Source: DATLXU01 sp035575515
GTDB taxonomy: Bacteria; Acidobacteriota; Blastocatellia; UBA7656
Reading direction: 5' to 3'
NCBI GenBank assembly: GCA_035575515.1
Contig: DATLXU010000127.1
Location: 62,001-126,000, forward strand
Length of the DNA: 64,000 nt
Below are positions 35,885-44,552 of this stretch, piece by piece. Under the pieces are notes generated by a model. The model was given only the letters and a program-made list of their open reading frames with translations, was not told the DNA's origin and made no database searches. The stretch's first letter is position 1. Each line of letters opens with the position of its first letter. The position numbers were made by a program, and so were the translations under genes.

Positions 35885-35970
35885 ATCAGGGGTCGGGGGT
35901 CAGGGGTCGGGGTCAGGGCAAGGTGAATTGCATCAGTGCAAATCCCCTGACCCCTGATTCCTGACCACTG
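35885..35970. repeat. GGGGTCA heptamer inverted repeat
   Basis: Left arm 35885-35920 with five GGGGTCA/GGGGTCG units; right arm 35943-35970 with CCCCTGA, CCCCTGA and CTGACCACTG. There is a short ATTGCATCAGTGCAAAT palindrome in the loop. It fills the spacer before dapB. Confidence 0.75.
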
Positions 35971-35971
35971 T

Positions 35972-36529
35972 TCAAAACACGCATTCAGTATTGACGGCGA
36001 GCCGTTGTACTTCGGCGCGCGTCGGCTGATAGATTATCGTTTCAAGGCCGTCATCCGAGCGGCGCAGTTGATAAGCCACGCCTGCGCTGCTCACGAAATA
36101 ATAATAGCTTCGGCTCATCTCTTCCGTGCATCGCTTGAAATCAGCCGCGAGCTTCAAATCAGCGCGCGACATCACAGCATCGGGTTTGAAATAGATCGTG
36201 AATACTTTGCCGACCATCGAGCGAGGCGCGCGGTAAATCTTCGCAAGGCTCGGCGTGAGGTACGAGAAAGTGACTTCGCCGTCTTCGACCTTGAACGGCC
36301 CGACAGGCGTCTCTTCTTCGTAGCCAAGCTCGATGCCTAAGGCTTGCGCCACGTCAGCCGCCGTCGAGCGCAGCGGCGTGATGCCTCGCCATGAATTCCT
36401 GCTCGCTGCGGCCTTCGGTCTCGCCGGACGAGCTGCCTGAGACGGAACGATTATTAAAAACAACCCGACCATTGCAATCATTCGGGCCGCGTTTGTGTTG
36501 TTTCGCAGTATCGTTGGAATAAAACTCAT
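35972..36529 (-). CDS. Secreted lineage-type protein (WRGITPLRST family)
   Basis: 185 residues. A hydrophobic segment MIAMVGLFLIIVPSQAARPA serves as signal. NSWRGITPLRSTAADVAQALGIELG is a motif I associate with secreted proteins of Blastocatellia, followed by a beta-rich part (VTFSYLTPSLAKIYRAPRSMVGKVFTIYFKP) and RLAVNTECVF. Its ATG overlaps by four bases (ATGA) the stop of a 37-residue membrane ORF upstream, which indicates translational coupling. Function unknown. Confidence 0.65.
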   Translation of the reverse strand: MSFIPTILRNNTNAARMIAMVGLFLIIVPSQAARPARPKAAASRNSWRGITPLRSTAADVAQALGIELGYEEETPVGPFKVEDGEVTFSYLTPSLAKIYRAPRSMVGKVFTIYFKPDAVMSRADLKLAADFKRCTEEMSRSYYYFVSSAGVAYQLRRSDDGLETIIYQPTRAEVQRLAVNTECVF

Positions 36530-36639
36530 CGCGTCAACCAGAGAACAAAAATAAGGAGCAACCCTCCAATAATCGGGAACAAACTTATAATCAAAATCCA
36601 GATTGCTTCCTGCTTGAAAGAGAATTGCGTAATCTCCAT
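36526..36639 (-). CDS. 37-residue single-helix membrane protein
   Basis: Starts MEITQFSFKQEAIWILIIS and ends LIFVLWLTR, a single transmembrane helix. Its stop overlaps the next start as ATGA, the main support for it being translated. It lies between lysC and the secreted WRGITPLRST-type gene. No family recognised. Confidence 0.45.
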   Translation of the reverse strand: MEITQFSFKQEAIWILIISLFPIIGGLLLIFVLWLTR

Positions 36640-36676
36640 GCTCTCATCTTCGCGCCGCGCCTTGCAAGCAGCTTCT

Positions 36677-38080
36677 TTATTCAAACACCTGCGGGTCGAG
36701 TTGATTGAAGAAAACTTCATGCAACCGCGCTATCACGCTTCCGACTTCGCCTTCGCTGACCACAAGATTCAAAGTGATTGGCGACGACCCGTGCAGTATC
36801 AGGCCGGGACGGATTTCTTCTATCGCCTGAAAGACTCGGCTCGCAAGTCGCGCATCGGTCGGAAGCTGCTCGCCTACGAGCGACACAATGGCCTTGCCCG
36901 ATTCCGCATTCACGGTTGCGAATGCGGAAATCTCTTCGATTAAATCGCGCTCGCGGCCATCCACAAGCTCGCGCGAATCAACTGCGAGCGCGACGCTCGA
37001 AGCCGAAACAGCCGTGATGAGCGGGCGCACACGTTTTCGCGCAAGCGCGTTGAGCAGCGTCTTTAGAAAATCTTCCGGCGATACGGCGTGGCCGCTGGCG
37101 GCAATCGTTTCACCTTTCACGTTGAAAACGGTCACGGGCCGCTTGTACGCGATGGATTTAATAATATTGCTAGATGCAGGCGCGCTTGCGCTGATAAATG
37201 TGCCGGTCGCGGCGGGCTGCTTTGAATTATAAATATGAACGGGGATATTTTTTCGCGCCGCCGGATGAATCGCTTTCGGATGAAGCACCTTCGCGCCGAA
37301 GTAAGTCAAATCGGCTGCTTCAGCAAATGTGCAAACCTTAACAGTTCGCGCGCCCGCGAAAATCTTCGGGTCGCAGGTCATAAGTCCCGAAACGTCTTTC
37401 CAGATTTGAATGTCGCTGGCGTCAAGAGCCGCACCGACTATCGCGGCTGTGTAGTCCGAGCCTTCAAATCCGAGCGTCGTCGTAGCATTTTCGCGCGTCG
37501 AGCCGATGAAGCCTTGAAGCACGGCCACCGCGCCGTTCTCCGTGATGGGCGGGATGGCTTCTTGCAGGTTGCGGTTCGTGATTTCAAAAAGAGGCGACGC
37601 GCCGCCGAATCGGTCATCGGTCTTAATCAACTGCCGCGCGTCCATCAGTCGCGCCGCAATGCCGCGCTCGATGAGCGCGGCAGTCACGATTGCAGATGAA
37701 AGCAATTCGCCGTAAGAGAGAATTTTATCGAGCCCTCGCGGTGGCACTTCGCCGAGGATAGCTAATCCTTCGAGCAGTTTTTTCAGCTCATCGAAATGGC
37801 GTTCGATGAAGCCGAAGACTTCGCGCTCCTGTGTATTTTTGACGAGCCTGCGCGCTTCGCTTGTATGGCGAGTCTTCAGGTCGGCGACGATTGAAAGCGT
37901 CGTTCGACTATCGCCCGCAGCCGAAGCTTCAGCGGCTTGAAGCAGCTTGCGCGTGGTCTTGCCCATTGCAGACACTACGACAATTGGCCGCAGCTCTAAC
38001 CGCTCGCGGATAATCTCAGCCACGCGCTCAATGGATGCGGCGTCTTCAACAGAAGTGCCGCCGAATTTCATCACAATCAT
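36677..38080 (-). CDS. lysC: Aspartate kinase, monofunctional
   Basis: A 467-residue kinase for the first step from aspartate. MIVMKFGGTSVEDAASIERVAEII starts the amino-acid kinase fold, and TTLGFEGSDYTAAIVGAALDASDIQIWKDVSGLMTCDPKIF carries the substrate and ATP residues. Two C-terminal ACT domains (from about residue 305: VTVFNVKGETI..., and AIVSLVGEQL...) imply feedback control by lysine or threonine. The single-chain length fits the lysine-sensitive type III group, though the effector is not provable from sequence alone. Confidence 0.93.
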   Translation of the reverse strand: MIVMKFGGTSVEDAASIERVAEIIRERLELRPIVVVSAMGKTTRKLLQAAEASAAGDSRTTLSIVADLKTRHTSEARRLVKNTQEREVFGFIERHFDELKKLLEGLAILGEVPPRGLDKILSYGELLSSAIVTAALIERGIAARLMDARQLIKTDDRFGGASPLFEITNRNLQEAIPPITENGAVAVLQGFIGSTRENATTTLGFEGSDYTAAIVGAALDASDIQIWKDVSGLMTCDPKIFAGARTVKVCTFAEAADLTYFGAKVLHPKAIHPAARKNIPVHIYNSKQPAATGTFISASAPASSNIIKSIAYKRPVTVFNVKGETIAASGHAVSPEDFLKTLLNALARKRVRPLITAVSASSVALAVDSRELVDGRERDLIEEISAFATVNAESGKAIVSLVGEQLPTDARLASRVFQAIEEIRPGLILHGSSPITLNLVVSEGEVGSVIARLHEVFFNQLDPQVFE

Positions 38081-38081
38081 A

Positions 38082-38184
38082 ATTCAGTAGGCAGTAGGCA
38101 GTAGGCAGTTAGTAGTTGAGTTTCAGTTGCTACAATCCCTTTGAATGAACACGGCGTACGTCGCAGCTATTAACTGCCTACCGC
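38082..38184. repeat. GTAGGCA heptamer inverted repeat
   Basis: Left arm 38082-38117 with four GTAGGCA units and a right arm (38167-38195) with TGCCTAC and CGCCTAC. The right arm runs into the asd stop codon. It lies between lysC and asd. Confidence 0.75.
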
Positions 38185-39234
38185 CTACTGATTCAAGTAT
38201 CCTTGAACCTTCATCAACTCGGCGTTGAGTATGGCCGCGCCCGCAGCGCCGCGAATCGTGTTGTGCGAAAGCACTACGAAGCGAACGTCAAAAACAGGGC
38301 ATTCACGAATGCGGCCAATTACTGCGCTCATGCCGTTGCCAGCGTCGCGGTCAAAGCGAGGCTGCGGGCGGTCGCGCTCGCTCATCACTACGACTGGACG
38401 CTCAGGCGCGAACGGCAGCTTTAATTCTTGCGGAAGCGACTTGAAATTTGAAAGTGTTTGCGCGACTTCATCCGGCGACGGCTTCTTTTCAAACTCTACC
38501 GACACGCATTCCATGTGACCGTCTTCGACAAAGACGCGATTCGTGTGCGCGCTTATTTTGCAATTGGCAAATCGAATATGACCGCCTTCGAGCGCGCCCA
38601 TGATTTTGCGCGGCTCATCTTCGAGCTTATCCTCTTCGCTGCTGATGTAGGGGATGACATTGCCGAGCATGTCAATCGCCGCAGGTCCCGGATAGCCCGC
38701 GCCCGACAGCGCCTGCATCGTCGTGACGATTGCTCGCGTGACTCTGAATGCGCGATGAAGCGGCGCGAGCGCCATCACGAGTCCTACGGTCGAGCAGTTC
38801 GGATTCGTCACAATCGCGCCCGACCACCCGCGCCGCTCGCGTTGCGTCTTAATCAAGCCAAGATGATCGGGATTGATTTCTGGCACGAGCAGCGGCACAT
38901 CTTCATCCATTCGATGATTCTTTGAGTTGCTCAAGACGATGTAGCCCGCGCGCGCGAAGTTCTCTTCGACCTCGCCCGCGACTGATGAATCAAGCCCTGA
39001 AAAAACGACGTGGCAATCAAGGTTCGGCTCACACGGCTTCACCATTTTGTCTTTGACCGATTCAGGAATCGGCGTGTACTGCCGCCAGATTGTAGCGTCT
39101 TTATAAGGTTTGCCCGCCGAGCGGTCCGACGCCGCGAGTTCAGTCAGCTCGAACCATGGATGACCATCAAGCAACTTGACGAATTTCTGCCCGACCGCGC
39201 CCGTCGCGCCCAATACTCCGACTGGAATCTTCAC
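38185..39234 (-). CDS. asd: Aspartate-semialdehyde dehydrogenase (archaeal/fungal type)
   Basis: A 349-residue NADPH dehydrogenase forming aspartate semialdehyde. VGVLGATGAVGQKFVKLL is the Rossmann start, NPNCSTVGLVMALAPL carries the catalytic Cys, SGAGYPGPAAIDMLGNVIPYI follows, and the C-terminal VVLSHNTIRGAAGAAILNAEL carries the catalytic His region. The spacing resembles the archaeal and fungal branch more than the E. coli one. Its start overlaps the stop of the dapE-like gene by four bases (ATGA). Confidence 0.93.
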   Translation of the reverse strand: MKIPVGVLGATGAVGQKFVKLLDGHPWFELTELAASDRSAGKPYKDATIWRQYTPIPESVKDKMVKPCEPNLDCHVVFSGLDSSVAGEVEENFARAGYIVLSNSKNHRMDEDVPLLVPEINPDHLGLIKTQRERRGWSGAIVTNPNCSTVGLVMALAPLHRAFRVTRAIVTTMQALSGAGYPGPAAIDMLGNVIPYISSEEDKLEDEPRKIMGALEGGHIRFANCKISAHTNRVFVEDGHMECVSVEFEKKPSPDEVAQTLSNFKSLPQELKLPFAPERPVVVMSERDRPQPRFDRDAGNGMSAVIGRIRECPVFDVRFVVLSHNTIRGAAGAAILNAELMKVQGYLNQ

Positions 39235-40235
39235 GATAATGACATCCTTTCTTTCAATCTCATCGTCATATTCACGTAAGCGTCAACTGCTTCTGCCAAC
39301 TCTCTCTTTGAGATTTTCTCATGCGGAGTGTGCGCGTCAAGTATCGAGCCGGGACCGAACAGCAAAGGTTTTCCCCAGTTCGTCAAAAGCGGAATGTCGG
39401 TCGTGAACGCGACTACGCCTGTTTCAAATCCTTCGAGCGGTTCTGCGAATACCGCGTCACACGCGAACGTGTATTGCACATCAACACGCCCGCCAACTAT
39501 CTCTTCAATGATGCGCTTGAGCGAGTCGGCGTCCGTGACCACGCGAAACATCAACTCGGCTTCGGCGTCGGCGGGGATGACGTTTGCGGCCACGCCGCCT
39601 TTAATCACGCCGATATTCATCGTGGTTTCGCCGAGCGTTGAATCAACAGGCAACTTGGCGCGGCGAAGGTCTGCCAGAACGTCGAGCAGTTTATCAATCG
39701 CCGATTCGCCCATGTGCGGGTAGGCCGAATGCGCCGCGCGGCCCGTCGCCTTGAAAACGGCTCTGAGAGCCCCTTTCGAGCCGAGCGCCAATTTCGATTC
39801 CGTAGGCTCGCCGTTAATCAGATAGCGTGAGCGGTTCGGGATTTTGCTGGCCGCGCGTGCGCCGGGACTGCCTGCTTCTTCGCCTACGACGAATAACAAT
39901 CCAATGTCGGTGACGTTTGATGCAATCAGTTTTTCGGCGGCTTTAATCATCGCGGCGATGATGCCTTTAGCGTCGCACGCGCCGCGCCCATAGATGAACT
40001 GGTCGTCTTCACTGAACTCGACGTAGGGCGGAACGGTGTCGGTGTGAGACGAAAGCACAACATCAGGCTCACCGTGCCGCGCATAAACGTTTGGCCGATT
40101 CGGCTCGGCATCTTGAAGCTCAACTTCAAAGCCTGCGCTCGTCAGGTAGTCGGCAAGAAAATCGGCGACATTTTTTTCGTCGCCGCTCGTTGATGGTATG
40201 GAGATTAAATGCGTGGTTAATTCGAGTACATCCAT
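39231..40235 (-). CDS. M20 family deacylase (ArgE/DapE-like)
   Basis: 334 residues from MDVLELTTHLISIPSTSGDE. The two-zinc site is complete: LSSHTDTVPP, GRGACDAKG and VVGEEAGSPGAR, with the dimerisation domain starting AHSAYPHMGESAIDKLLDVL. Context (overlap with asd, DAP block) favours succinyl-diaminopimelate desuccinylase, but acetylornithine deacetylase looks alike. A 33-bp stretch encoding LGSKGALRAVFKATG (39749-39781) matches the palindrome of the intergenic composite repeats at 28 of 33 positions. Confidence 0.85.
   Translation of the reverse strand: MDVLELTTHLISIPSTSGDEKNVADFLADYLTSAGFEVELQDAEPNRPNVYARHGEPDVVLSSHTDTVPPYVEFSEDDQFIYGRGACDAKGIIAAMIKAAEKLIASNVTDIGLLFVVGEEAGSPGARAASKIPNRSRYLINGEPTESKLALGSKGALRAVFKATGRAAHSAYPHMGESAIDKLLDVLADLRRAKLPVDSTLGETTMNIGVIKGGVAANVIPADAEAELMFRVVTDADSLKRIIEEIVGGRVDVQYTFACDAVFAEPLEGFETGVVAFTTDIPLLTNWGKPLLFGPGSILDAHTPHEKISKRELAEAVDAYVNMTMRLKERMSLS
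39749..39781 (-). repeat. Palindromic repeat core inside the dapE-like gene
   Basis: Plus-strand outer arms CCTTGAAA and TTTCGAGC around the core GGCTCTGAGAGCC. It is identical in core to copy E1 and keeps the reading frame through a conserved region. Confidence 0.6.
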
Positions 40236-40349
40236 GCTGAACTCACGTGGGTCTGTTCTAGACAGTTTTATATGAAGGCGCTTGCCGAACATTCAAAGGC
40301 AAGCGCGGGCGGATATTATCTTTCATCTACGTGAAGGCGGCCTCCCTCT

Positions 40350-41267
40350 CTAACAACAACTATGGATATCTCTTTTTTTATAATCGCCCGGCTTCAGAAT
40401 TTTTATACGGAGCATTCTCCTATCGCTGCCCGATTCAAGTGTTGCCTCTATATCTTCAGGTTTCAAATCTGAATACCGGCGAAGCTCTCTCGCCCAATCA
40501 CGATAACGTTGAGCAAGGAACTCAGCGCCGTTTGAGCGTAGTCTTTCCGATACCTGCTCGCTCCATTGATCTTCCTTCGTAATCATCGAGCCTTGATTCA
40601 GGCTGAAGGCGAGGTCTTCGGCTTCACGTTGCGAGAATGACCCCATGATGCGCCCTTCGTCTTCTATTCGCGCTTGGATCGTAGCAATTGATCGCACTTC
40701 GTTGTTTAAGACTATAGCTAAGGAATCTCCTATGCGCGCGCCCGTGATTTCGGCAAACCTTTTGCCCCCATCAGGTGTTAGCGTAAAAGCTATCTCATAA
40801 TTCGAGCCGCCATATTGCGTAGCTCTCGCGCTCGCATTGCGCATATCGAGTCCGGTCAGGGCAGAATTCTTTTCAAGAATAACCCATCCGCTCTGGCCGT
40901 TGCGCTCGTGGTAAGTAAAGACTTCGTACTTGTCAGACCCTAGCTGATTGAGTTCAGCCTGCGCAGCTTCTTTCGTTGGAAACGTGCCGGCGCCTTTGGC
41001 TTGCAGTCTAATCTCCAGCTTGAATTCGGGTCTCAGTGCGCCTCTGTTCTCTTTGGCTATCTTGACGAGGTTCAGGAAGAAATCTTTCAGTTCGGTCGAG
41101 TCTTGCGACTTTGCATTATTCTGCTTACCGGCTTGAGGGCTTAGTTCCACTGTTTTGGAGCAGGCTGCTGCGAATACAGGCAATAAAAGAATCAAGCTGA
41201 GGTGCACCGCACTTCGTTTCACTTGGCCTCTCTTTTGTGAAGATAATCCGATGCCATTATTCGACAC
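40350..41267 (-). CDS. Lipoprotein with a stand-alone SecD P1-like domain
   Basis: 305 residues. The signal ends in LLLPVFAAAC, a lipobox. After a linker, residues about 85-225 resemble the periplasmic P1 head of SecD: FTLTPDGGKRFAEITGARIGDSLAIVLNNEVRSIATIQARIEDEGRIMGSFSQREAEDLAFSLNQG. No transmembrane helices of SecD are present. The final part is charged (QRYRDWARELRRYSDLKPEDIEATLESGSD). It could assist export or bind peptides outside the membrane; its function is not known. Its start overlaps the stop of tdk by 11 bases. Confidence 0.75.
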   Translation of the reverse strand: MSNNGIGLSSQKRGQVKRSAVHLSLILLLPVFAAACSKTVELSPQAGKQNNAKSQDSTELKDFFLNLVKIAKENRGALRPEFKLEIRLQAKGAGTFPTKEAAQAELNQLGSDKYEVFTYHERNGQSGWVILEKNSALTGLDMRNASARATQYGGSNYEIAFTLTPDGGKRFAEITGARIGDSLAIVLNNEVRSIATIQARIEDEGRIMGSFSQREAEDLAFSLNQGSMITKEDQWSEQVSERLRSNGAEFLAQRYRDWARELRRYSDLKPEDIEATLESGSDRRMLRIKILKPGDYKKRDIHSCC

Positions 41268-41877
41268 TCAGAGCATCCAGCGCCGCTTCAATCGGTTGCT
41301 TGTTGCCATTGTTTGTTACTGCCCGATAAGGTTCGTAGCAGACGCGGCAGCGGGCTTCATAAGTGTTGTCGCCAATCTCAATCTGTGAATCGCCGCCCGC
41401 AACCCTCTGCGTGTAGTGCGCAAGCCCTCCGCATCGGACGCATATCGCGTGCATCTTCGAGACGTATTCAGCGACGGCAAGCAACTGGGGCATCGGGCCG
41501 AAAGGCCGCCGCAGATAATCCTGATCGAGTCCTGCTGCGATGACTCGCACGCCCGCGTCCGCCAATTCCATGCAGAGATCAACTATCCCGTCGTCGAAGA
41601 ACTGAGCTTCGTCAATGCCGAGCACCTTCACGCCGAACGTAATGTTCGCGCGAAGCTCCGACGAGTTCTTTACGGCTATCGCGTCCATGCCGCGATTGTC
41701 GCGTGATATGACTCGCTTCAAATCGAAGCGGTTGTCAATTGCAGGTTTGAATAATTGCGTGCGCTGGCGAGCAATTTCGGCGCGGCGTATGCGGCGAATC
41801 AATTCTTCGCTCTTGCCGCTGAACATCCCGCCTGTGATTACTTCTATCCATCCCCCTCTGGGGCTGTGTCCATCCAT
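41257..41877 (-). CDS. tdk: Thymidine kinase, type II
   Basis: A 206-residue enzyme that phosphorylates thymidine. P-loop ITGGMFSGKSEELIRR (about 15-30), VLGIDEAQFFDDGI with the catalytic Glu/Gln region, GLDQDYLRRPFGPM, and a four-Cys zinc lobe: CVRCGG and CRVCYEPY. It is probably cotranscribed with the SecD-like lipoprotein gene downstream. Upstream lies composite repeat E4. Confidence 0.95.
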   Translation of the reverse strand: MDGHSPRGGWIEVITGGMFSGKSEELIRRIRRAEIARQRTQLFKPAIDNRFDLKRVISRDNRGMDAIAVKNSSELRANITFGVKVLGIDEAQFFDDGIVDLCMELADAGVRVIAAGLDQDYLRRPFGPMPQLLAVAEYVSKMHAICVRCGGLAHYTQRVAGGDSQIEIGDNTYEARCRVCYEPYRAVTNNGNKQPIEAALDALSVE

Positions 41878-41883
41878 GATTCT

Positions 41884-41994
41884 CCTTCGTCGGATGTCGG
41901 GTGCCGGGTGAGAATAGCCATCGCCTTGAAATCGGCTTTGGCAGCTAGTTTCAGGGTAGCAACCATTGTTTCCCTGACCCCCGGCCCCTGACCC
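41884..41994 (-). repeat. Composite palindromic repeat element, copy E4
   Basis: Left arm GTCGGATGTCGGGTGCCGGGT (about 41889-41909) and right arm CCCTGACCCCCGGCCCCTGA (from about 41973). The palindrome at 41924-41956 has diverged most (core GGCTTTGGCAGCT). Confidence 0.7.
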
Positions 41995-42582
41995 CTAGTT
42001 CAGTTTCGCTTGCAGTCTCCTGAAGGCCTTAATTGCGAGCGCGTAATTCGGGTTCAAATCAATCGCCGCTTTGTATTCGCGGAGCGCGTCAAACAATCTG
42101 CCTTGCGCTTCATAAATCCTGCCGAGATTGAAGTGCGGATAAAAATAGCACTCGTAGCGCGGAGCGTCCATCGCTCGCTTAAGCCAGTTGATTGCGCCGT
42201 AGAGATCCCCTTTTTCAATCAGGTACGCGCCGATGTCGTTATAGGGGTTGCCGAAATCCGGATCAACTTCAATCGCGCGGTGGCACTCCTCAATCGCTTC
42301 GTCGGTCAATCCCATGAAGCTGTATGTCCATCCTAAAAACGTATGCGCTTCGGCGGTCGGGTAAACGGCGATTGATTCACGGTAAAGGTCAGCCGCTTCA
42401 TCAAGCTCGCCGCGCATCTGCGCTTCGTAAGCCTGCTTGAAGTATTCAAGAGCCTCGCGCTTGCGCGCAGCTTCTTCTTCGGTCAGGTATTCCGCTCGCC
42501 CGAAGGGCATATCGCCTATGCCAGTGTCTAGCGCGACGAGCGTTTTATTCTCGCTCTGCTTTGTTTCTGTCCTCTCGGCCAT
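41995..42582 (-). CDS. TPR repeat protein
   Basis: 195 residues. An N-terminal region (KTLVALDTGIGDMPFGRAEYLTEEEAARKREAL) is followed by four tetratricopeptide repeats: ALEYFKQAYEAQMRGELDEAADLYRESIAVYP, AEAHTFLGWTYSFMGLTDEAIEECHRAIEVDP, NPYNDIGAYLIEKGDLYGAINWLKRAMDAP and YPHFNLGRIYEAQGRLFDALREYKAAIDLNP. No signal peptide; a cytosolic protein-interaction scaffold is likely. The partner is unknown. Confidence 0.85.
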   Translation of the reverse strand: MAERTETKQSENKTLVALDTGIGDMPFGRAEYLTEEEAARKREALEYFKQAYEAQMRGELDEAADLYRESIAVYPTAEAHTFLGWTYSFMGLTDEAIEECHRAIEVDPDFGNPYNDIGAYLIEKGDLYGAINWLKRAMDAPRYECYFYPHFNLGRIYEAQGRLFDALREYKAAIDLNPNYALAIKAFRRLQAKLN

Positions 42583-42587
42583 GTTTT

Positions 42588-42678
42588 CTAGCTGTCAGCA
42601 ATCATCGGTCAGCTTTCAGCATAGCAGAAGCGTTGCGCGGCTCGGAAGTCGGCTGATTGCGGAACGCTGATAGCTGAT
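42588..42678. repeat. GTCAGC-type inverted repeat in spacer
   Basis: Left arm 42588-42624 with AGCTGTCAGCAATCATCGGTCAGC, right arm 42650-42680 with GGCTGATTGC...GCTGATAGCTGATTC. It fills the spacer between ggt and the TPR gene. Confidence 0.6.
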
Positions 42679-44412
42679 TCAATACCCGATTGCCATCCCA
42701 TCTTTGCGCGGGTCCGACGCGCCTGCGAGCATCCCCGTCGCCGGATCAATCATAATCGCCTGACCGCCACCCATCGAAAGCGACCTATCGCTCATTCGCT
42801 CGTGACCTTTTTCAATCAATCGCTTGATGACCGCGTCACCCATCGCATCTTCCATTATAACTCGCCTGCCGCTCACAAAACGAAATCGAGGCGCTTCAAT
42901 CGCCTGCTGCAGATTCATCTTCAAATCAATCAGGTTCACAAGCACCTGCGTGTGGCCCTGCGGCTGGATGCCTCCGCCCATCACGCCGAACGACATGAAA
43001 AGTTTTCCGTCACGGAATACCATCGCCGGAATGATTGTATGAAAAGGTCGTTTGCCCGGCTCAAGCCTGTTGGGATGATTTGGATCGAGCGAGAATCCCG
43101 CGCCGCGATCATGAAGCACAATGCCCGTATCGCCCGCGACTATGCCTGAGCCGAATGATTCGTAAAGGCTGTTGATGAACGAGACGGCGTTTCGGTCCTT
43201 ATCAACGACGGTGAAATAAGTCGTGTCGCTGTGATTCGGAACAAGGCCCGGCTCGGCTTCGTCCATCGCGCGGTCAGAGTTGATGAGCTTGCGCCGCTCG
43301 GCTGCATATTGTTTCGAGAGCAGCTCGGCGACGGGAACCTTTGCGAAAGCCGGATCAGCAATGTAGCGGTTGCGGTCTGCGAACGCCAGCTTCATCGCTT
43401 CGATCATCGTGTGATAATAAAGCTCAGGCTGCGCAGCCATCTTTGCAATATCAAAGCCTTCAAGGATGTTCAATGCTATCAGCGCCGCGAGTCCTTGCCC
43501 GTTCGGCGGGCATTCGTAAACCGTGTAGCCGCGATAGTCGGTTGAAATCGGCTCGACCCACTCGGATCTGTGCTCAGCGAAATCCTGCATCGAAAGGAAG
43601 CCGCCGTTCTTCTGGCAGTAATCAACGATGGCGCGGGCGATCTCGCCTTTGTAGAAAGCATCGCGCCCGCCGCGAGCAAGCACACGAAAAGTGCGCGCGA
43701 GATTTTTCTGGCGGAAAACTTCGCCAGCGCGCGGCGCGCGTCCGTCAATCAAATAATTCGCCGCAGCGGCAGGAGTCTTCTTGAGCTTATCAACTTCTGC
43801 GGCCCAATCCGCTGCGGCTTTTTCCATCACGGGAAAGCCGTTCTCGGCGTACTCGATTGCGGGCTGAAGCAGGTCGCTCAATTTCATCGTGCCGTATTTT
43901 TCCAGCAGCGTCACCCATCCGTCGAATGCGCCGGGCACGGTGATTGGTTCCATGCCTGTGATCGGCATCTGTTTGATGCCGCGCTTTTTGAAATAGTCGA
44001 GCGTGAGCGCGCGAGGCGCTCGCCCGCTGGCGTTCAATGCTTTTAGCTCTTTCGTCTTCGACCAGTAGACGAGCATGAAAGCATCGCCGCCGATGCCTGT
44101 CATCATCGGCTCGGTGACGTTCAGCATCGCAGCCATCGCGATTGATGCATCAACGGCATTGCCGCCGCGCTTTAAGATTTCAAGCCCCACCTGTGAAGCG
44201 AGCGGCTGGCTCGACGCAACCATCCCGTGCTCGGCGCGCACGATTGAGCGGCCTGCTTTGACCCGCGCGGCAAGAGGCTTGTCGTCAGACGATTCGAGAT
44301 GTGCTTCAACGCGGCGCAATTGCAGATTCATCATCAGCATTATAATCGCGAGCGCGATTGACAGGCTTGTGCGAGCGGCGTTTCGATTGAGCGATTTTCT
44401 GATATACGACAT
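42679..44412 (-). CDS. ggt: Gamma-glutamyltransferase
   Basis: A 577-residue self-processing enzyme acting on glutathione and gamma-glutamyl amides. It begins with a membrane/signal segment (LSIALAIIMLMMNLQLRRVEA). HGMVASSQPLASQVGLEILKRGGNAVDASIAMAAMLNVTEPMMTGIGGDAFML is typical of the large subunit. The autocatalytic site is SDTTYFTVVDKDRNAVSFINSLYESFGSGIV, with the Thr of DTTYF as nucleophile, and ends with FHTIIPAMVF and GGGIQPQGHTQVL. It is exported and stands at the divergence with the potassium sensor genes. Confidence 0.93.
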   Translation of the reverse strand: MSYIRKSLNRNAARTSLSIALAIIMLMMNLQLRRVEAHLESSDDKPLAARVKAGRSIVRAEHGMVASSQPLASQVGLEILKRGGNAVDASIAMAAMLNVTEPMMTGIGGDAFMLVYWSKTKELKALNASGRAPRALTLDYFKKRGIKQMPITGMEPITVPGAFDGWVTLLEKYGTMKLSDLLQPAIEYAENGFPVMEKAAADWAAEVDKLKKTPAAAANYLIDGRAPRAGEVFRQKNLARTFRVLARGGRDAFYKGEIARAIVDYCQKNGGFLSMQDFAEHRSEWVEPISTDYRGYTVYECPPNGQGLAALIALNILEGFDIAKMAAQPELYYHTMIEAMKLAFADRNRYIADPAFAKVPVAELLSKQYAAERRKLINSDRAMDEAEPGLVPNHSDTTYFTVVDKDRNAVSFINSLYESFGSGIVAGDTGIVLHDRGAGFSLDPNHPNRLEPGKRPFHTIIPAMVFRDGKLFMSFGVMGGGIQPQGHTQVLVNLIDLKMNLQQAIEAPRFRFVSGRRVIMEDAMGDAVIKRLIEKGHERMSDRSLSMGGGQAIMIDPATGMLAGASDPRKDGMAIGY

Positions 44413-44552
44413 AGCGATTCACCTGCTTTGCGATTGGCTCCCGGTGAGATGATTTTACCGAAGCGCGATTATCGCACGATTATCTGAGGTGTCAACCGGA
44501 TTGCGTCGGCTCGCTATGTTCACCTCTGCGCCCTCGTCGTATAATGCAGACT

